In this document: positions 45,807 to 58,940 of the stretch, in pieces
How the letters are laid out: each line of letters starts with the position of its first letter
How positions within the stretch are numbered: the stretch's first letter is position 1
Assembly: GCA_021521415.1 (NCBI GenBank)
Contig: JAIQDT010000190.1
Span: 496,001 to 560,000 of the forward strand
DNA length: 64,000 bases
Source of the DNA: Bidens hawaiensis
Lineage: Eukaryota; Streptophyta; Magnoliopsida; Asterales; Asteraceae
Reading direction: 5' to 3'
Made by a program: the position numbers and the translations under genes
The notes under the pieces: model-generated
Database searches by the model: none
The model's input: the letters and a program-made list of their open reading frames with translations, nothing else
What the model was told of the DNA's origin: nothing

Positions 45807-48800
45807 CTACTCTCCAGGCGGATCAAGGTAGATCGCCTCCTTCTCACGATCACCAAGTGGACCTCCAACATAATGCTTCAGTCTATGCCCATTCACTTTC
45901 CAAGAATGTCCATCGTCTGCCTCTATCTCAACCGTTCCAAACGGAAATGCCTCTTTAACAACGAACGGACCAGCCCATCGGGATTTCAATTTACCCAGAA
46001 ACAACTTCAACCGGGAGTTATACAGAAGCACCTTATCCCCACACTTAAACTCTTTGGGACCCTTAATATGTTTATCATAACGTTCCTTTGTCCACTCCTT
46101 ATACCCCCAACTTCTTTCATACGCCTCATTCCGTAATTCCTCAACCTCGTGAATTTGAATAAAACGACTCTTTCCTGCCGCAGATAAATCAAGATTTACG
46201 GCTCTTAAAGCCCAATACGCACGATGTTCTAACTCAACGGGGAGATGACACGCCTTTCCATAAACTAGCCAAAAGGGAGTGGTCCCGATAGGCGTTTTGA
46301 ATGCAGTACGGAAGGCCCAGAGTGCATCATCTAGTTTTTCAGCCTAGTCACCGCGACTGTTTCCTACTGTTTTCTCTAAGATCCTCTTAATACCACGATT
46401 GGTGTTTTCCACTTGACCGCTAGTTTGAGGATGGTAGGCCGTAGAAAGTCGATGGGTGACCACATAAGATTTCAGAACCTTATCCATCTGAGCATTACAA
46501 AAGTGGGTACCCCGATCACTGATCAGCGCCTTAGGAGTACCGAATCGAGCAAAGAGTTTTCGAAGGAATCCCACTACAACTCGCGCGTCATTTCTAGGTA
46601 AGGCTTGAGCCTCCACCCATTTGGAAACGTAGTCGACAGCAACGAGGATGTATCTATTTCCTCTAGACATAGGAAACGGACCCATAAAATCAATGCCCCA
46701 TATATCGAAGATCTCAACCACCTGGATGGGGTTTTGGGGCATCTCATTTCGGGATGAGATGTTACCAGTTCTCTGACACGCGTCACATGAACGAACAAAC
46801 TCATGCGCATCACGAAAAATAGTCGGCCAATAGAATCCCGCATCAAACACGCGTTTGGCGGTATAAGTCGCACCAAAATGGCCACCAGTCGGGCCCTCAT
46901 GACAATGTCGAAGAATACTACGGGCTTCATCACCAAAATCACATCGCCGAATCACCTGATCCGAGCCAATACGGAATAAGTACGGATCCTCCCAAATTTA
47001 GAACTTGATATCTGCAAAGAACTTCTTCTTTTGCTGATATGTCAGTCCGGGCACTAACTCACCAGAAGATAGATAATTAGCAAAATCAGCAAACCATGGA
47101 AACCCCTCATCACTCGCCTTTACATACTATAAAGTCTCACCCGGAAAATCATCACCAATCCCCTGTTCCCGGGTCTTGTCCAAGTAGGAATTTTCTAGTC
47201 GTGACAAGTGGTCGGCGGCGACATTCTCAGCCCCTCTTTTATCTTTAATTTCTATATCGAACTCCTGAAGCAAAAGGATCCAACGAAGGAGTCGCGGTTT
47301 TGCATCTTTCTTAGCGAACAGGTACCGTAGAGCCGCATGATCAGAGAAAATGATAGTCTTAGAAAGCACGAGATAGGAACGGAATTTATCGCACGCGAAA
47401 ACAACCGCAAGAAACTCCTTCTCTGTCGTGGTGTAATTCTCCTGAGCATCGTTAAGGGTCTTGCTATCATAATAGATGGGATGAAAATGTTTCTCTCGAC
47501 GCTGCCCTAACACGGCTCCAACAGCAAAATCGCTCGCATCACACATGATCTCAAATGGAAGAGTCCAATCGGGAGCAACAAGAATAGGAGCACTCACTAA
47601 CCTCTCCTTAATCAACTCAAAGGCCCTCAAACACTCCTCATTAAAATCGAACGGTCGATCTTTCTCTAGAAGCTGGGTCATTGGACGGGAGATTTTCGAG
47701 AAATCTTTAATAAATCGGCGATAGAATCCCGCATGTCCTAAGAAACTACGAATAGACTTCACGGAAGTGGGCGGTGGAAGTTTGGAAATGGTGTCTACCT
47801 TAGCTCTATCTACCTCAATCCCCGCACAAGAAATCTTATGACCTAAAATAATACCCTCACGAACCATAAAATGACATTTCTCCCAATTAAGCATAAGGTT
47901 CGTTTCTTCACATCTAGCGAGCACTCGATCTAAGTTACGCAAACAATCATCGAAGGAATTCCCAAAGACAGAAAAATCATCCATAAAGACTTCCATTGAA
48001 TCCTCGATTAACTCATGAAAAATGGCCACCATGCACCGCTGAAATGTGGCAGGAGCGTTACATAATCCGAATGGCATGCGTCGGTACGCGAATGTACCAA
48101 AAGGACATGTAAATGTGGTCTTCTCCTGATAAACCGGGGCGATGGGGATCTGGAAATAACCAGAAAAGCCGTCAATAAAAGTGTAGAACTGTTGTCCTGA
48201 CAAACGCTCAAGCATCTGATCAATAAATGGAAGCGGGAAATGGTCCTTTCGTGTGGCCTCGTTAAGTCTGCGGTAGTCGATGCAAACTCGCCACCCTGTT
48301 ACAGTCCGTGTCGGTATGAGCTCATTCTTTTCATTCGTGATAACTGTCATACCGCCCTTTTTAGGGACCACCTGGACTGGGCGAACCCACGCGGAGTCGG
48401 AGATCGGAAAAATCAAACCAGCATCGAGCAACTTAATAACCTCTTTCTTAACAATCTCCTGCATGTTCGGGTTAAGCCTCCTTTGTGGCTGAACCACAGG
48501 TTTAAACTCGTCATCCATAAAAATTTTATGTGTGCAAAATGACGGGTTTATACCTTTTATATCCATAAGCTTCCACGCAATGGCATGCTTATGAGATTTC
48601 AGAACAACCATCAACTTCTCCTTCTCCTCCGTCTCCAAACTCGAAAAGATGATGACGGGAAGTTGAGACCCCTCCCCTAAAAACGCATACTCTAGGTGAG
48701 ATGGTAAATCTTTTAGCTCTAAAGATGGGGGGTTCTCAACAGATGGTTTTTCAATCGGAAACTCTCGTTCTTCAACCGCAAGGACATTAGAAAAGATTTG

Positions 48801-49031
48801 GGAACTCAAGATCGGCTCGTGTCCCCCTGTCTTAGGTAACTGCTGCTCCTCCTTCTCTTGCAACTCAAAATCAAATTCTTTCATCTCGAATGACTGATTT
48901 TCCACATCGATAATCTGGGTGTCGGACGTGTCTCTCTGGCAGACCTTCGTAAGATAGTCGCCTACATGCATCATGAAAGTATCGATGAAATAGAGAGTGT
49001 CATCATGCTGCTGAGTATGCCTCATGGATTT
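45807..49031 (-). pseudogene. Athila RT, RNase H and integrase, in-frame stops only
   Basis: One reading frame runs through RT ([47 protein letters not shown] with both catalytic Asp), RNase H ([49 protein letters not shown]) and integrase ([60 protein letters not shown]-terminal [15 protein letters not shown]). It is interrupted by TAG (47127-47129), TAA (46998-47000) and TAG (46344-46346, replacing the Trp expected after GD). The terminal stop is TAG at 45807. No frameshift was found. Confidence 0.9.
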
Positions 49032-51290
49032 CTACACATCGAATGTGACCGTGTCATCATGAACTCGAACAGTCAATTTACCATCGGCAACATCGATGAG
49101 AGCGCGTGCGGTGGCTAAGAAAGGACGACTGAGGATGAGCGGAACGTTCGAGTCCTCATCCATATCTAGAATGACAAAGTCGACCGGAAAGATGAATTTG
49201 TCCACCTGCACCAACATGTTTTCCACAATGCCCCTTGGGAACTTCACAGATCGGTCTGCCAACTGGATACTCATTCGGGTGGGAAGCAGCTCTCCCATGT
49301 TAAATTTGGCAAACACAGAGTAGGGCATGAGGTTAATGCTTGCACCAAGTTCGGCCAAAGCATTGCTAACATGAAGATTACCAATCAAGCAAGGGATGGT
49401 AAAGCTGCCAGGATCTGTCATCTTCCTAGGAAGCTTGTTCTGTACGGCGGCAGAACACTCCTCACTAAGAGTAACAGTCGAAAGCTCCTCAAGTTTCTTC
49501 TTATTAGTGAGCAAGTCTTTAAGAAACTTGGCGAGTTTTGGCATGTTCGCAAGAGCTTCAATAAACGGAATGTTCACATGAAGCTTCTTAAGCATGTCGA
49601 GAAACCTAGAGTACTGCTCCGAATCATTCTTCTTCACTAGACGACCAGGATATGGCGGTTTTGGCTTATAGACGCGCACCGGTTCCTGTTCAACCTGCTT
49701 CTCCTTCTCAACTAACGCACCGCCTGACCGTGAGGTACTTGCTGGGCCTCGCCTCTGGTTCACCTTGTCAGGCGGTGTCTCCATCTCCATCTCCTCATCA
49801 ACTTCCTCCTCCTCTCTAGGTGTACCGCTAACTACACCTCGCCCACTTTGGATGGTCACCGCCTTGGCCTGAGCATTTTGAAATGGTTTAGAATAGGTGG
49901 GTCCGGGATTAGGGACGGTGTTACTTGGAAGACTCCCTGAGGGTCGTTGATCAATCTTTGCGGACAACTCACCAAACTTGGCCTCGAGATTCTGAAATGC
50001 GACCTGTTGTCCCTTCATAAACGTCTCATGCTGCAAAAGAATGGATTTGGTGTTGGCATCATTTTGTAAGAGCTGATTTAACAATTGAGATTGGTTAGCC
50101 AACATCTCCTCGATCTTAGAACTACTATTTGATACAGGAGCAGGTTCGGGGGCGGGTTCTTGGAACAGATTCTGGCGTTGCTGATAACCGGTGTTACCTG
50201 CCCGCCAATTAGAGTTAGAATTCTTGTTTCGCCACCCAGAATTGAAGGCACGGTTTTGATTAGCAAGAAAATCTACCTCCTCCTGAGAATCAACGGGACA
50301 AACGGCTGTCTCGTGATTTCCACGACATATCTCGCACCTACGAGCTTGCAACTTAAGCTCTTTCATCTCCCTCTTAAGTGCTTCCACGTCTGCTGACACA
50401 CTCGTATTCTGATCAACATGATGCACTCCACGTGATGCTGAGATGGCTGCGGCCTTGGCACCCGAGACGGACCTTCTACTCGGTGTATGTTGATCCCCTA
50501 ATGCAATGCTCTCGAACATTTCTTCAGCCTCCTCTATGGTGAGTTTATCGAGCATGTTTCCTCCGACGGCAGTATTGAACCGCTGTTGGGTTTCGGGAGT
50601 AAGACCGTTATAGAATTTTTCAACCACAGCCCAATCGTTTAGACCATGCTGAGGACAACGACTTATAAGAGTTTGGAAACGCTCCCACGCAGAATAGTAG
50701 GATTCATCGGAGTCCATATGAAAAGAACGGATTTGCTCGCGTAGACGCCCGGCCTTTGATGGAGGGAAATACTTCCTAAGAAACTTGGATTGCAAGTCGG
50801 CCCATGTGGCGATTGAGGCATTTGAAAGGGAGTCAAACCATGTAGCAGCACGGCCAGAAAGTGAGAACGGGAATAACTTAAGATGAATGACGTCGGATGT
50901 AATATTATTAATATTAAAAGTTACGCAGATCCGCACGAATCGAGACAGGTGTCCCGGAGCATCTTCGTCATCCAAGCCGTGGAACTGAGCAGAATTTGTG
51001 ATGCAATTCATGACGTGAGAGGGAATTTGCCAGTTTTGATTATTAGTCGCAGGAGGTCGGACAATTGCAGATCGGGCCCCCATGATGCCATCGCTGGCTC
51101 TAGCATGAACGGTTTGTCTCGGCGGTGGAACGGCGTCGCCCATATCTATTCTAGGAGTAGAGACGCTAACCTGAATGTCGGGTTAATCGCTCTCGCTATC
51201 TGTAGTCTCCTTAAGTCGCTCTTGAAACTCTCTCTCGGGCTCTTTTGATGCAATGAATAAAGGTGGGCCTTGAGAACGGGTATTATACAT
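49032..51290 (-). pseudogene. Athila gag and protease, two in-frame stops
   Basis: The likely start is ATG at 51290 (MYNTRSQGPPLF); TAA at 51183-51185 cuts the frame after about 35 codons. A long stretch then runs from 51143 (MGDAVPPPRQ). Gag core: QFHGLDDEDAPGHLSRFVRI, FPFSLSGRAATWFDSL, KFLRKYFPPSK, FYNGLTPETQQRFN. Zinc knuckle: CEICRGNHETAVC. Protease: ALAELGASINLMPYSVF, where Glu replaces the catalytic Asp, so it should be inactive. It ends at TAG (49032-49034), in frame with pol. Confidence 0.9.
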
Positions 51291-51459
51291 AAACTAAAAT
51301 AAAAAAAATAATTTAGATTTTTTTTTTTAAATTAACTAAAATTAAAGGCAAAAACAGCAAGTAAAAGCACCTAAAGGAAAAAAAATAACAACTAAGAAGA
51401 AAATAAACAATTAAACAGATCAGATAATCAAGTCGGTTTAAACAAAGAATTTGCCAGTG

Positions 51460-51477
51460 TCCCCGGCAACGGCGCCA
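51460..51477 (-). other. Primer binding site (tRNA-Asp)
   Basis: Reads TGGCGCCGTTGCCGGGGA on the minus strand, a perfect complement to the tRNA-Asp 3' end and the hallmark Athila primer. It lies 6 bases from the LTR. Confidence 0.92.
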
Positions 51478-51483
51478 AAAACT

Positions 51484-52104
51484 TGATGTGTGAAAAACGT
51501 ATATAATATTAAAACCCAAGTTTTACCGAATTCACCTAAAAAAAACCACACACAATCGGCAAGTGTACCGGACGCAATGTAGCTAGCAAGTAAGAACGGA
51601 TATCGAACCTTGGACACTATGGGTAAACTCTTATTATTAAACTTAATGATTACTAACCTAGACTTTCTTCTGAATTTTTTTATATATTTTTTTATATTAA
51701 TAAAACTAATAATAGTTAACTAATAAAAATTTAAAATAAAAATAGAACTTTATAAAAATTGGGTTCTAAACAAATATGAGAAACGACTACCTAGGTAATG
51801 GAATCATACTAGTTAAATTAATAGTTAACGAACTTGACTGGTTGAAAAACAATATCATAAAAAAATATGACACTAAAGACCACTAAAATACGCTAGATCG
51901 CCTCCCGGCCTCACCAACGACACCCCAGAACTCTAGTGACACGTGAAGCTCAATTGTTAAAGGGTTGGATCACCTCCCAGTCTCACCTTACCTAATAATA
52001 TTATGGTACCCCACAACCCAAATCACCTCCCGGTCTCTTCGGATACAATATATATTAATATATAGGGGGTATTTTTAATTAACTTGAACACAACTTGTAT
52101 CACA
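51484..52104 (-). mobile_element. 5' LTR of the Athila element, truncated to 621 bp
   Basis: Matches the first 620 bases of the LTR at 42536 and then stops mid-sequence. The next base begins the duplicated flank. The lost part is U3 and the promoter, so this copy has no upstream promoter. Confidence 0.92.
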
Positions 52105-53247
52105 TTATTAGAAACTTTTGTGTCCACAAATCGATACTTGGTTCTTACCAATACTATTCTACATATACGATAGGTACACTTGCCTATTTTTTGTGTGTTT
52201 AGTCTTAGTAGAAATCACTTTTATAAATTTAAAACACGATCTTGTGCAAAAGCTTAAAGCTTCCATCTCTCTAATATTTTAACCGCACCGCACACAAGCA
52301 TCAGTGCCCCTTTCCATAGACCATTCAATTATACATGCATTTCTTACATTATATATGTGTGTGTGTGTGTGTGTGTGTACTTTCCTACATACTATTAACA
52401 TTTTCTATACCATTCATCAAACATTCACGTATCATACATTTACCACTTAAGGTAAGTGTATTAATAAATCACATCGTGTATGCACACAGCCCCAAAAACA
52501 TAAGAAAGAAATGGGGCTAGAAACTCACATGTGTCATGTTCATTTCTGATTTAACGGTAACCCCTTCTTAGTTGGGCACGGCTAATTGTGTAATAATTAT
52601 ATGTATCAATTACTACTTCTATTATATCATACTTATAGGTTAGTGAAACCCCTAGCTAACGGGGGTCCGCGGGTAGCGCTCCTGGCAGCGGGGTCTAGGG
52701 GCAACCGCCCCTGGTGGGGTCGAGCTGGCAGATCATCTTAAAAACATTTTATTTTCATTAATAAGCTTTTATTTAAACCCTCATCAGAAAACTGAAGTTT
52801 AAACCAATCGAATCGAGTTTCAAACCAATCAAATCAAGTTTTCATTCCCAATCGAACTGAATTTCAAACCAATCGCATCGAGTTTCAAACCAATCGGATC
52901 GATTTTTCAACCCAATCGAATCAATTTTCAAACTAATCGAATAGAGTTTTTCAAATCATTCGAATAAAATTCGATTCGATTCAATTCGTTCTTTCAATTC
53001 GATTAGTTTCGAAACGAGTCAAGTTTCTCCAGAACTCGATTCAAACATGGTTTTTCATGTATTTCCATTCCTAATCATATCCTTACATCATGTTATGCCC
53101 GTTTTACTGATAAAACGAGTTTCGGTCCATAACAACTTCATTTTTCTCATTCTAACACTATCCAAACGTCACTCGTTTGTCCCGTTTCATTCCAAACATC
53201 TTGTTTAAGTTCAACTTTACATTTTTCTTACATAACAAGACCCGATT

Positions 53248-53502
53248 TGCAACAGCCTAGCTACCACCTTACCATAACTTTGTCTGCCTTGGCCGGGACG
53301 TACCACCATCACCTCACGGATTTGCTTTTGGTTGCCCAGGTGGTCACCCTTCCTCATACTACTCCCACCTAAGCACGCTTAATTGTGGAATTTCCTCTCA
53401 TCCACTGCCATTAAGCACCCAAAACACGTTATGATGGGGAAGGTATCCACCTCCTTATAAAGAAGGCTTAGTTCTCCTTCCCAACTGATGTGTGATGTCA
53501 CA
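53248..53502 (-). mobile_element. Cassandra-type solo LTR, second copy
   Basis: Copy of 40864-41118. The left target duplication is CGATT (53243-53247); the right has drifted to TGATT. The 5S-like part is at 53335-53393. Confidence 0.82.
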
Positions 53503-54203
53503 TGATTTACCTTACTATCAAATCTTAAAGAAAGCGGATACTTAAAAGTTAACCTTTACATCTAAAACGTAACTTTTAGGGTTTCAATCTGATTCGGATC
53601 TGGACCGACACGTTATCTTAGACGGATTTATTGTTGTTAGATTATGCTTGAACACGAACTCGAGCCTTTCTTCAGCTCGAATTTAGGTACAACATAATGA
53701 GAGTGTTTGTGTGTGTTTTTGAGTGTGAAGGGAGGCAAAGTTGGTGAAATGAGGGTTTTAGGGTCTTATGGAGGTTTAAGGGTGTTTGTATACCCGTAAG
53801 CCCATGGACCTAAGGCCCATCACTAACACTTATTCTATCTTTTATTGTCCAAGCCCACACTCTATTATTTTATTTAACTTAATCAAATAATAACACGTAG
53901 TTAAGCAAACAAAATTCTTTTATATATTAATATCAAAAGTAGGATGTTACAACACTTGTGAGTGACAATGCTTGGGTTTTACCCACGTCCCGGTTTTACC
54001 AACCTGCTTCGATACATTATGTCGGGTAAAACAATAGTTAAATACACTAGTAGAGTGCCCGCGCGATGCGGCAGCGAACAATATTTAAAGGTTGTTAACG
54101 AGCTAATCTAATCCGAACCAGGGCTAGCTTGAACTGGACTCGAACTTCATTCCAAGTTGAATTGGCTACGGTTCAAATTAAACTTGAGGATGGTCTACTT
54201 GAC

Positions 54204-54702
54204 TGTCAGTGCATAATTATGTTGTCCGCAGCTGATCGAATAAGTTAAGGGTAGTTTAGTCTTTATGTTTAGTGTAATATGGCTCATTCGCAAAGCATGT
54301 TTAGCAAATGAGGTCCATTCATTATAGACTAAGCTCATTCATTAAGGTGGAGAGCTCATTCGCTAAAGGATTTAGCGAATGAAGGGTCATTCATTAATGT
54401 GATGCCCATTCGCTATGGGAAGCCTTATTCGTTAGGTGTGTCTAACAAATTATAGACCTCATTCGTTTGTGATGATTAACGAATGAGGGTAGCTTATTAA
54501 TAGGCATTTCTTAGTTAATATGCATAGAGATCTGTGCCATATTTATTCTCCGTGTAAAGTTACCATGCTGGATTCTCTCTAGGCTTAACGTATGTAATGC
54601 ATGAACAGTAACGTATATCAATAAAGTATTGTTAATGTAATCGTCTCGTGTACATATCATGTTATGCGATTAGATCTTGCAAAAGGATCATACATTTTCT
54701 CA
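54204..54702 (+). mobile_element. Copia-like solo LTR, second copy
   Basis: Copy of 41820-42318, 499 bp, flanked by TTGAC (54199-54203, 54703-54707). The start reads TGTCAGTG instead of TGTTAGTG. Confidence 0.75.
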
Positions 54703-54919
54703 TTGACTCAATTTTGCTCAACTTTACAATTTATTATTATAAATATCACACTTGTAACTTAATCATGTTGATGGATTAATTCTAAGACTTAACTTAACCA
54801 AATAGTTGAGTAAATAAGATGCTTGTTATGAGGACTGGACTTGTATTTATAGAGTATATAGTCTCTCCCATATTGTTTCTCCATTCATACGGGACAAAGA
54901 AACAATAATAAATGTTTAA

Positions 54920-56620
54920 TGATGTGTGAAAAACGTATATAATATTAAAAACCAAGTTTTACAGAATTCACCTAAAAAAAACCACACACAATCGGCAAGT
55001 GTACCGGACGCAATGTAGCTAGCAAGTAAGAACGGATATCGAACCTTGGACACTATGGGTAACTCTTATTATTAAACTTAATGATTACTAACCTAGACTT
55101 TCTTCTGAATTTTTTTATATATTTTTTTATATTAATAAAACTAATAATAGTTAACTTATTAAAATTTAAAATAAAAATATAACTTCATAAAAATTGGGTT
55201 CTAAACAATATGAGAAACGACTACCTAGGTAATGGAATCATACTAGTTAAATTAATAGTTAACGAACTTGACTTGGTTGAAAAATAATATCTTAAAAAAA
55301 TATGACACTAAAGACCACTAAAATACGCTAGATCGCCTCCCGGCCTCACCAACGACACCCCAGAACTCTAATGACACGTGAAGCTCAATTGTTAAAGGGT
55401 TGGATCACCTCCCAGACTCACCTTACCTAATAATATTATGGTACCCCACAACCCAAATCACCTCCCGGTCTCTTCGGATACAATATATATTAATATATAT
55501 GGGTATTTTTAATTAACTTGAACACAACTTGTATCACAATAATCTTAGGGACCTAGGACAACTCACTCCCGTGCAATTATTACCCAAACCCACAAAAGCC
55601 AAAGATGACACAACACTAAATTGCCTCCCGGCCTCTCTAGTGATAGAACAATAAAATCTAAACCACTTTCAATACTTATTCCTACGATTTTTTCGACCAT
55701 AAACCGCAAACAAGTTGAAAACACAAAGTAGACAACCTAATCATGTGTCTAACAATCTCCAAAAAAAACTATTAAACACAAGTGGAATAAATATTAAAGC
55801 AATAAACTAGATTCTATTACGCAACAATATCATGACCAAACCAATAAAAAACTTTTACCATAATATTAAATCAACCAACGTCAAATAATGGTTCGTCAAA
55901 CAATTAATCTAACATAGTACTCAACCAAAACCTAGGCAGTATGAAGTATTTAGCCACACATATTAAAATATGAAGCAAAAATAAAATAGAGATTAAAGTT
56001 CATCATAAAAGAAATAAAATTAATTCTGTAAGCCTGATACCACGATCTGCTCGGCCTTTGAGTTTAATAGCAGCCTTCAAAACCTTGACAATAACCTCCA
56101 ATAATTGCACCGTAGCCTCCTCTATGCGGCTGTACAAAATTCGTCAAAACTTCAGCCATGGGGTCCTTTTATATATTTTTTTATTTGCCGACCTTCTTCC
56201 GTCTTTTTATTTATTTCGTTCACGAGGCCCACTCCAAAAACCTAATGAAAATTCTTTTCTCTTGTGAGTATGGGGCCCACATGATCAAAAGTCCACAAAA
56301 TCTTAAAATTAGAACTTTGACCCAACTAATTATTCTTTTTTACGTCAGATGTGATCCAAATTCATAACAAACAAATATATATTACAATACTAATAATAGT
56401 ATATAATGTATAATGTCTAATAATATATAAAGTAGGTTCGACCTTTACTCGTTAGTTTCAAATTTAATAAAAGTACTCAAATTTTAGATCGTTGTCTCAT
56501 AAAACCTTAAAAACCCACATTTGAACCAATTTGGAATAATATTCAATAAAAACTTGGCTCTAATATACTTGAAAGTGTAGGAAATATTTATAAATAACAT
56601 GTATATTTTAAACCATATCA
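54920..56620 (-). mobile_element. Solo LTR of the Athila family, with target duplication
   Basis: 1701 bp, full length, flanked by TTTAA at 54915-54919 and 56621-56625, with no internal region attached. The same TTTAA lies before the LTR at 42536 in an otherwise equivalent flank, so this is the same insertion event reduced to a solo LTR. Confidence 0.92.
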
Positions 56621-56625
56621 TTTAA

Positions 56626-58560
56626 CGTTAAATAAAAAGATAATTATTTATAAGATTCCTAATGTGTTTTAACACTTGTATTTATTTAAACTATTGAACT
56701 TTATATGCGTTTATATATTTCTCCTCCTTATAAGAGAACCTAAATTAAGCATAATTCTTCAACTTTTAAAACATTAATAAATTTTCTATACGACATTTTT
56801 ATATAAAAAAACAACACCAATAATCAAGAATTTAAAAAAAACTACATAAGTTTTTTTTCTATACGACATTTTTATATAAAAAAACAACACCAATAATCAA
56901 GAATTTAAAAAAAACTACATAAGTTTTTTTTCTAAAAAAAAAAAACAAACTACTTTTTTTTTGCTATACTATTTTTTTTCAAAGGAAAAAAATGATTTTC
57001 TTTATACCTAGGTGTGTTGTGCGTATAATATGTGTGATTATAGTCATGCTTAATTATGAAAATATGTTGCGTAATTATCATAAAAGGTGTGTAATTATTT
57101 TTCTTTATGCAAAATTATGTACGTACAAAATTGCAAACATATATTGCGTGATTATGTACGTGTCAAAATGGGTTGGTGTTATTTTTCAGACGGGTTAGAA
57201 TTAGGTGGCGTTATTTTCCAACTGATCAGAATAGGTTGCATGGCACGCACAACCCGGCGTTAGTAGGCGCATAATGTGCGTCAGGCTCGCTATGCGCACC
57301 AACCAACAGTGGAATGCACACAAACCCACATATATGGCATAAAGTGATATCAAACTTTTAGCCAATGTCGATACACATGTAACGAACGCAACATCTGTCA
57401 CATGCCCGTTATCGGTACGAGCGTAACTTAACGACGATAAACACATAATGCATCATCGGATGCGTAACCAGATTCGGTACACGGGTAACCTGCTTTTGAA
57501 AACATGAAATTTAGAGTCGCCATGTGTATAACGCGACATTCGACTCATAACCGATGTCGGTATGCATGTAACCCAACATCGAACACTTAACCAGTGTCGG
57601 TGTAACCCGACGATGTTAAACACCTAGCCAGAACCCGGTTGTCGGTCGTAAATCGTATTCGTGTAACATGTGATTTTTTTAAAATTACAAAGGATAGCAT
57701 TACTAGGGGAAGGTTCATGTACATTTTAATCTTAACATGAGAACGTAGAAAATAATGTCAATTTATAAAAAAATGAGAACGTAAGAAACAATACCAACTG
57801 CAATACCAATCTACATAAACAATGATTTATAATAACAAATAAAAGAACCTAAAAATTACAACAAAATAACCAAAATCAAGAAAAAAATAATAACATATAC
57901 CAACAAATACTTATAACAACCAAAAAAAACATCTAATAATAACAACAAAATATAAATCAGCAAAAAAGTACTTATAACGTCTCATAATCGAAAATTAGCA
58001 AATACGAACCAAATATAACAGCAAACACCTATAAAAATAAACCTAATAATAACAACAAATTGGTTCTCACCGTTTTCATGTTAAGAATAAAATGTATTTG
58101 ATCCTGTTTCAGCATTACTATACTCAAATTAAAGAAAACAAAATTCTCGTTTTTATGGTGTAGTTTCATTTTTTAAATATTAACGTGTGAAATATTTATA
58201 ATCTTTTAAAAATCATCAGGGGTTAGTTGGTTTAACTTAAGGGGCCAGAAATGTAATTATTGTTTATATAGTAAAAGTTGATAAAAATTGAGTCTAAAGA
58301 TGTAAGTATTGTTAGAAAGACAACTTTACCCCCAAAAAGAAGTTAAGACATGTATTAAGACTTGTAAACTTAGCAATATTTGTTGGACCTCTTAAAAATT
58401 AAGAGTTATTGGGATTCTCTTTAAATATAGTATAGATAATCATCTCGTTTTATTTATCTTTTGTGTATCGAAACTAGTAAATGTATTAATTATCATTCAG
58501 TTGAATAAATGAATAAATGTATTAAGTTTTTTATTTTATATTTTTATGTATTTAATTCTA
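56626..58560. other. AT-rich intergenic region
   Basis: No gene. Contains a 73-bp tandem duplication (56785-56930), repeated GYGTAATTAT words (57011-57160), and a CG-richer stretch at 57190-57660 with diverged copies of GTCGGTA and GTAACCCGA words. Beyond 57700 the sequence is A-rich and featureless. Confidence 0.55.
56785..56930. repeat. Tandem duplication, 2 x 73 bp
   Basis: Two virtually identical units beginning TCTATACGACATTTTTATAT. Confidence 0.92.
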
Positions 58561-58577
58561 ATAATCTTCACTATGTC

Positions 58578-58585
58578 TATATATA
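58578..58585 (+). promoter_or_regulatory. TATA box of the defensin-like gene
   Basis: TATATATA within TCTATATATACCC, 60 bases before the start codon. Confidence 0.6.
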
Positions 58586-58637
58586 CCCATCCCAAAATAT
58601 GTGTTAGATAGAAAAAACTATTTGAAAGATACCAACT

Positions 58638-58940
58638 ATGAGGAAGATCTCGATGTTGTTCGTCTTTTTTCTATTTGCTACCGTAATTGCTTCTAGTCAT
58701 GGTAAATGTTATTTTTCATTGCACTTATATTTATTTCTTAATTAAACTTTTGAACTTAAATCTGTTGTATGACTCCAGGAAATGAATTACCAAGCGAAGT
58801 AAATAAAGTTTGCAGGACACACAGATTTAAAATTGCTTGTAACTCGGGAATATGCCAAAAAATGTGCAACTTTGAGTGGCAACTGGGTTCGGTTGGAAAG
58901 TGTAAGTCCCTTGATTTGTGAATGTACCTTGTCATGTTGA
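58638..58940 (+). pseudogene. Defensin-like secreted peptide gene, frameshifted near the 3' end
   Basis: Exon 1 (58638-58701) encodes a signal peptide (MRKISMLFVFFLFATVIASS). An intron with GT...AG ends (58702-58778) follows in the position usual for plant defensin genes. Exon 2 encodes a small Cys-rich domain: five cysteines spaced 8, 4, 3 and 11 residues apart, with a G-K-C gamma-core-like end, then a stop at 58919-58921. The expected last three cysteines (C-x-C-x3-C) are present in a neighbouring frame at 58917-58937, followed by TGA at 58938, so one small indel separates them. Plant defensins of this fold are mostly antimicrobial or signalling peptides. It could be a recent pseudogene or a sequence error; a splice donor-like GTAAGT at 58902 offers another reading. 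Confidence 0.65.

Larger units (their letters stand above)
52105..54919. repeat. Duplicated flank, copy 2 (matches 39701-42535)
   Basis: Begins inside what is Athila 3' LTR tail in copy 1, joined to the truncated LTR with only CA shared at the junction. It carries the same Cassandra LTR, tandem array and copia solo LTR. It ends with TTTAA before the LTR at 54920. Confidence 0.95.
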
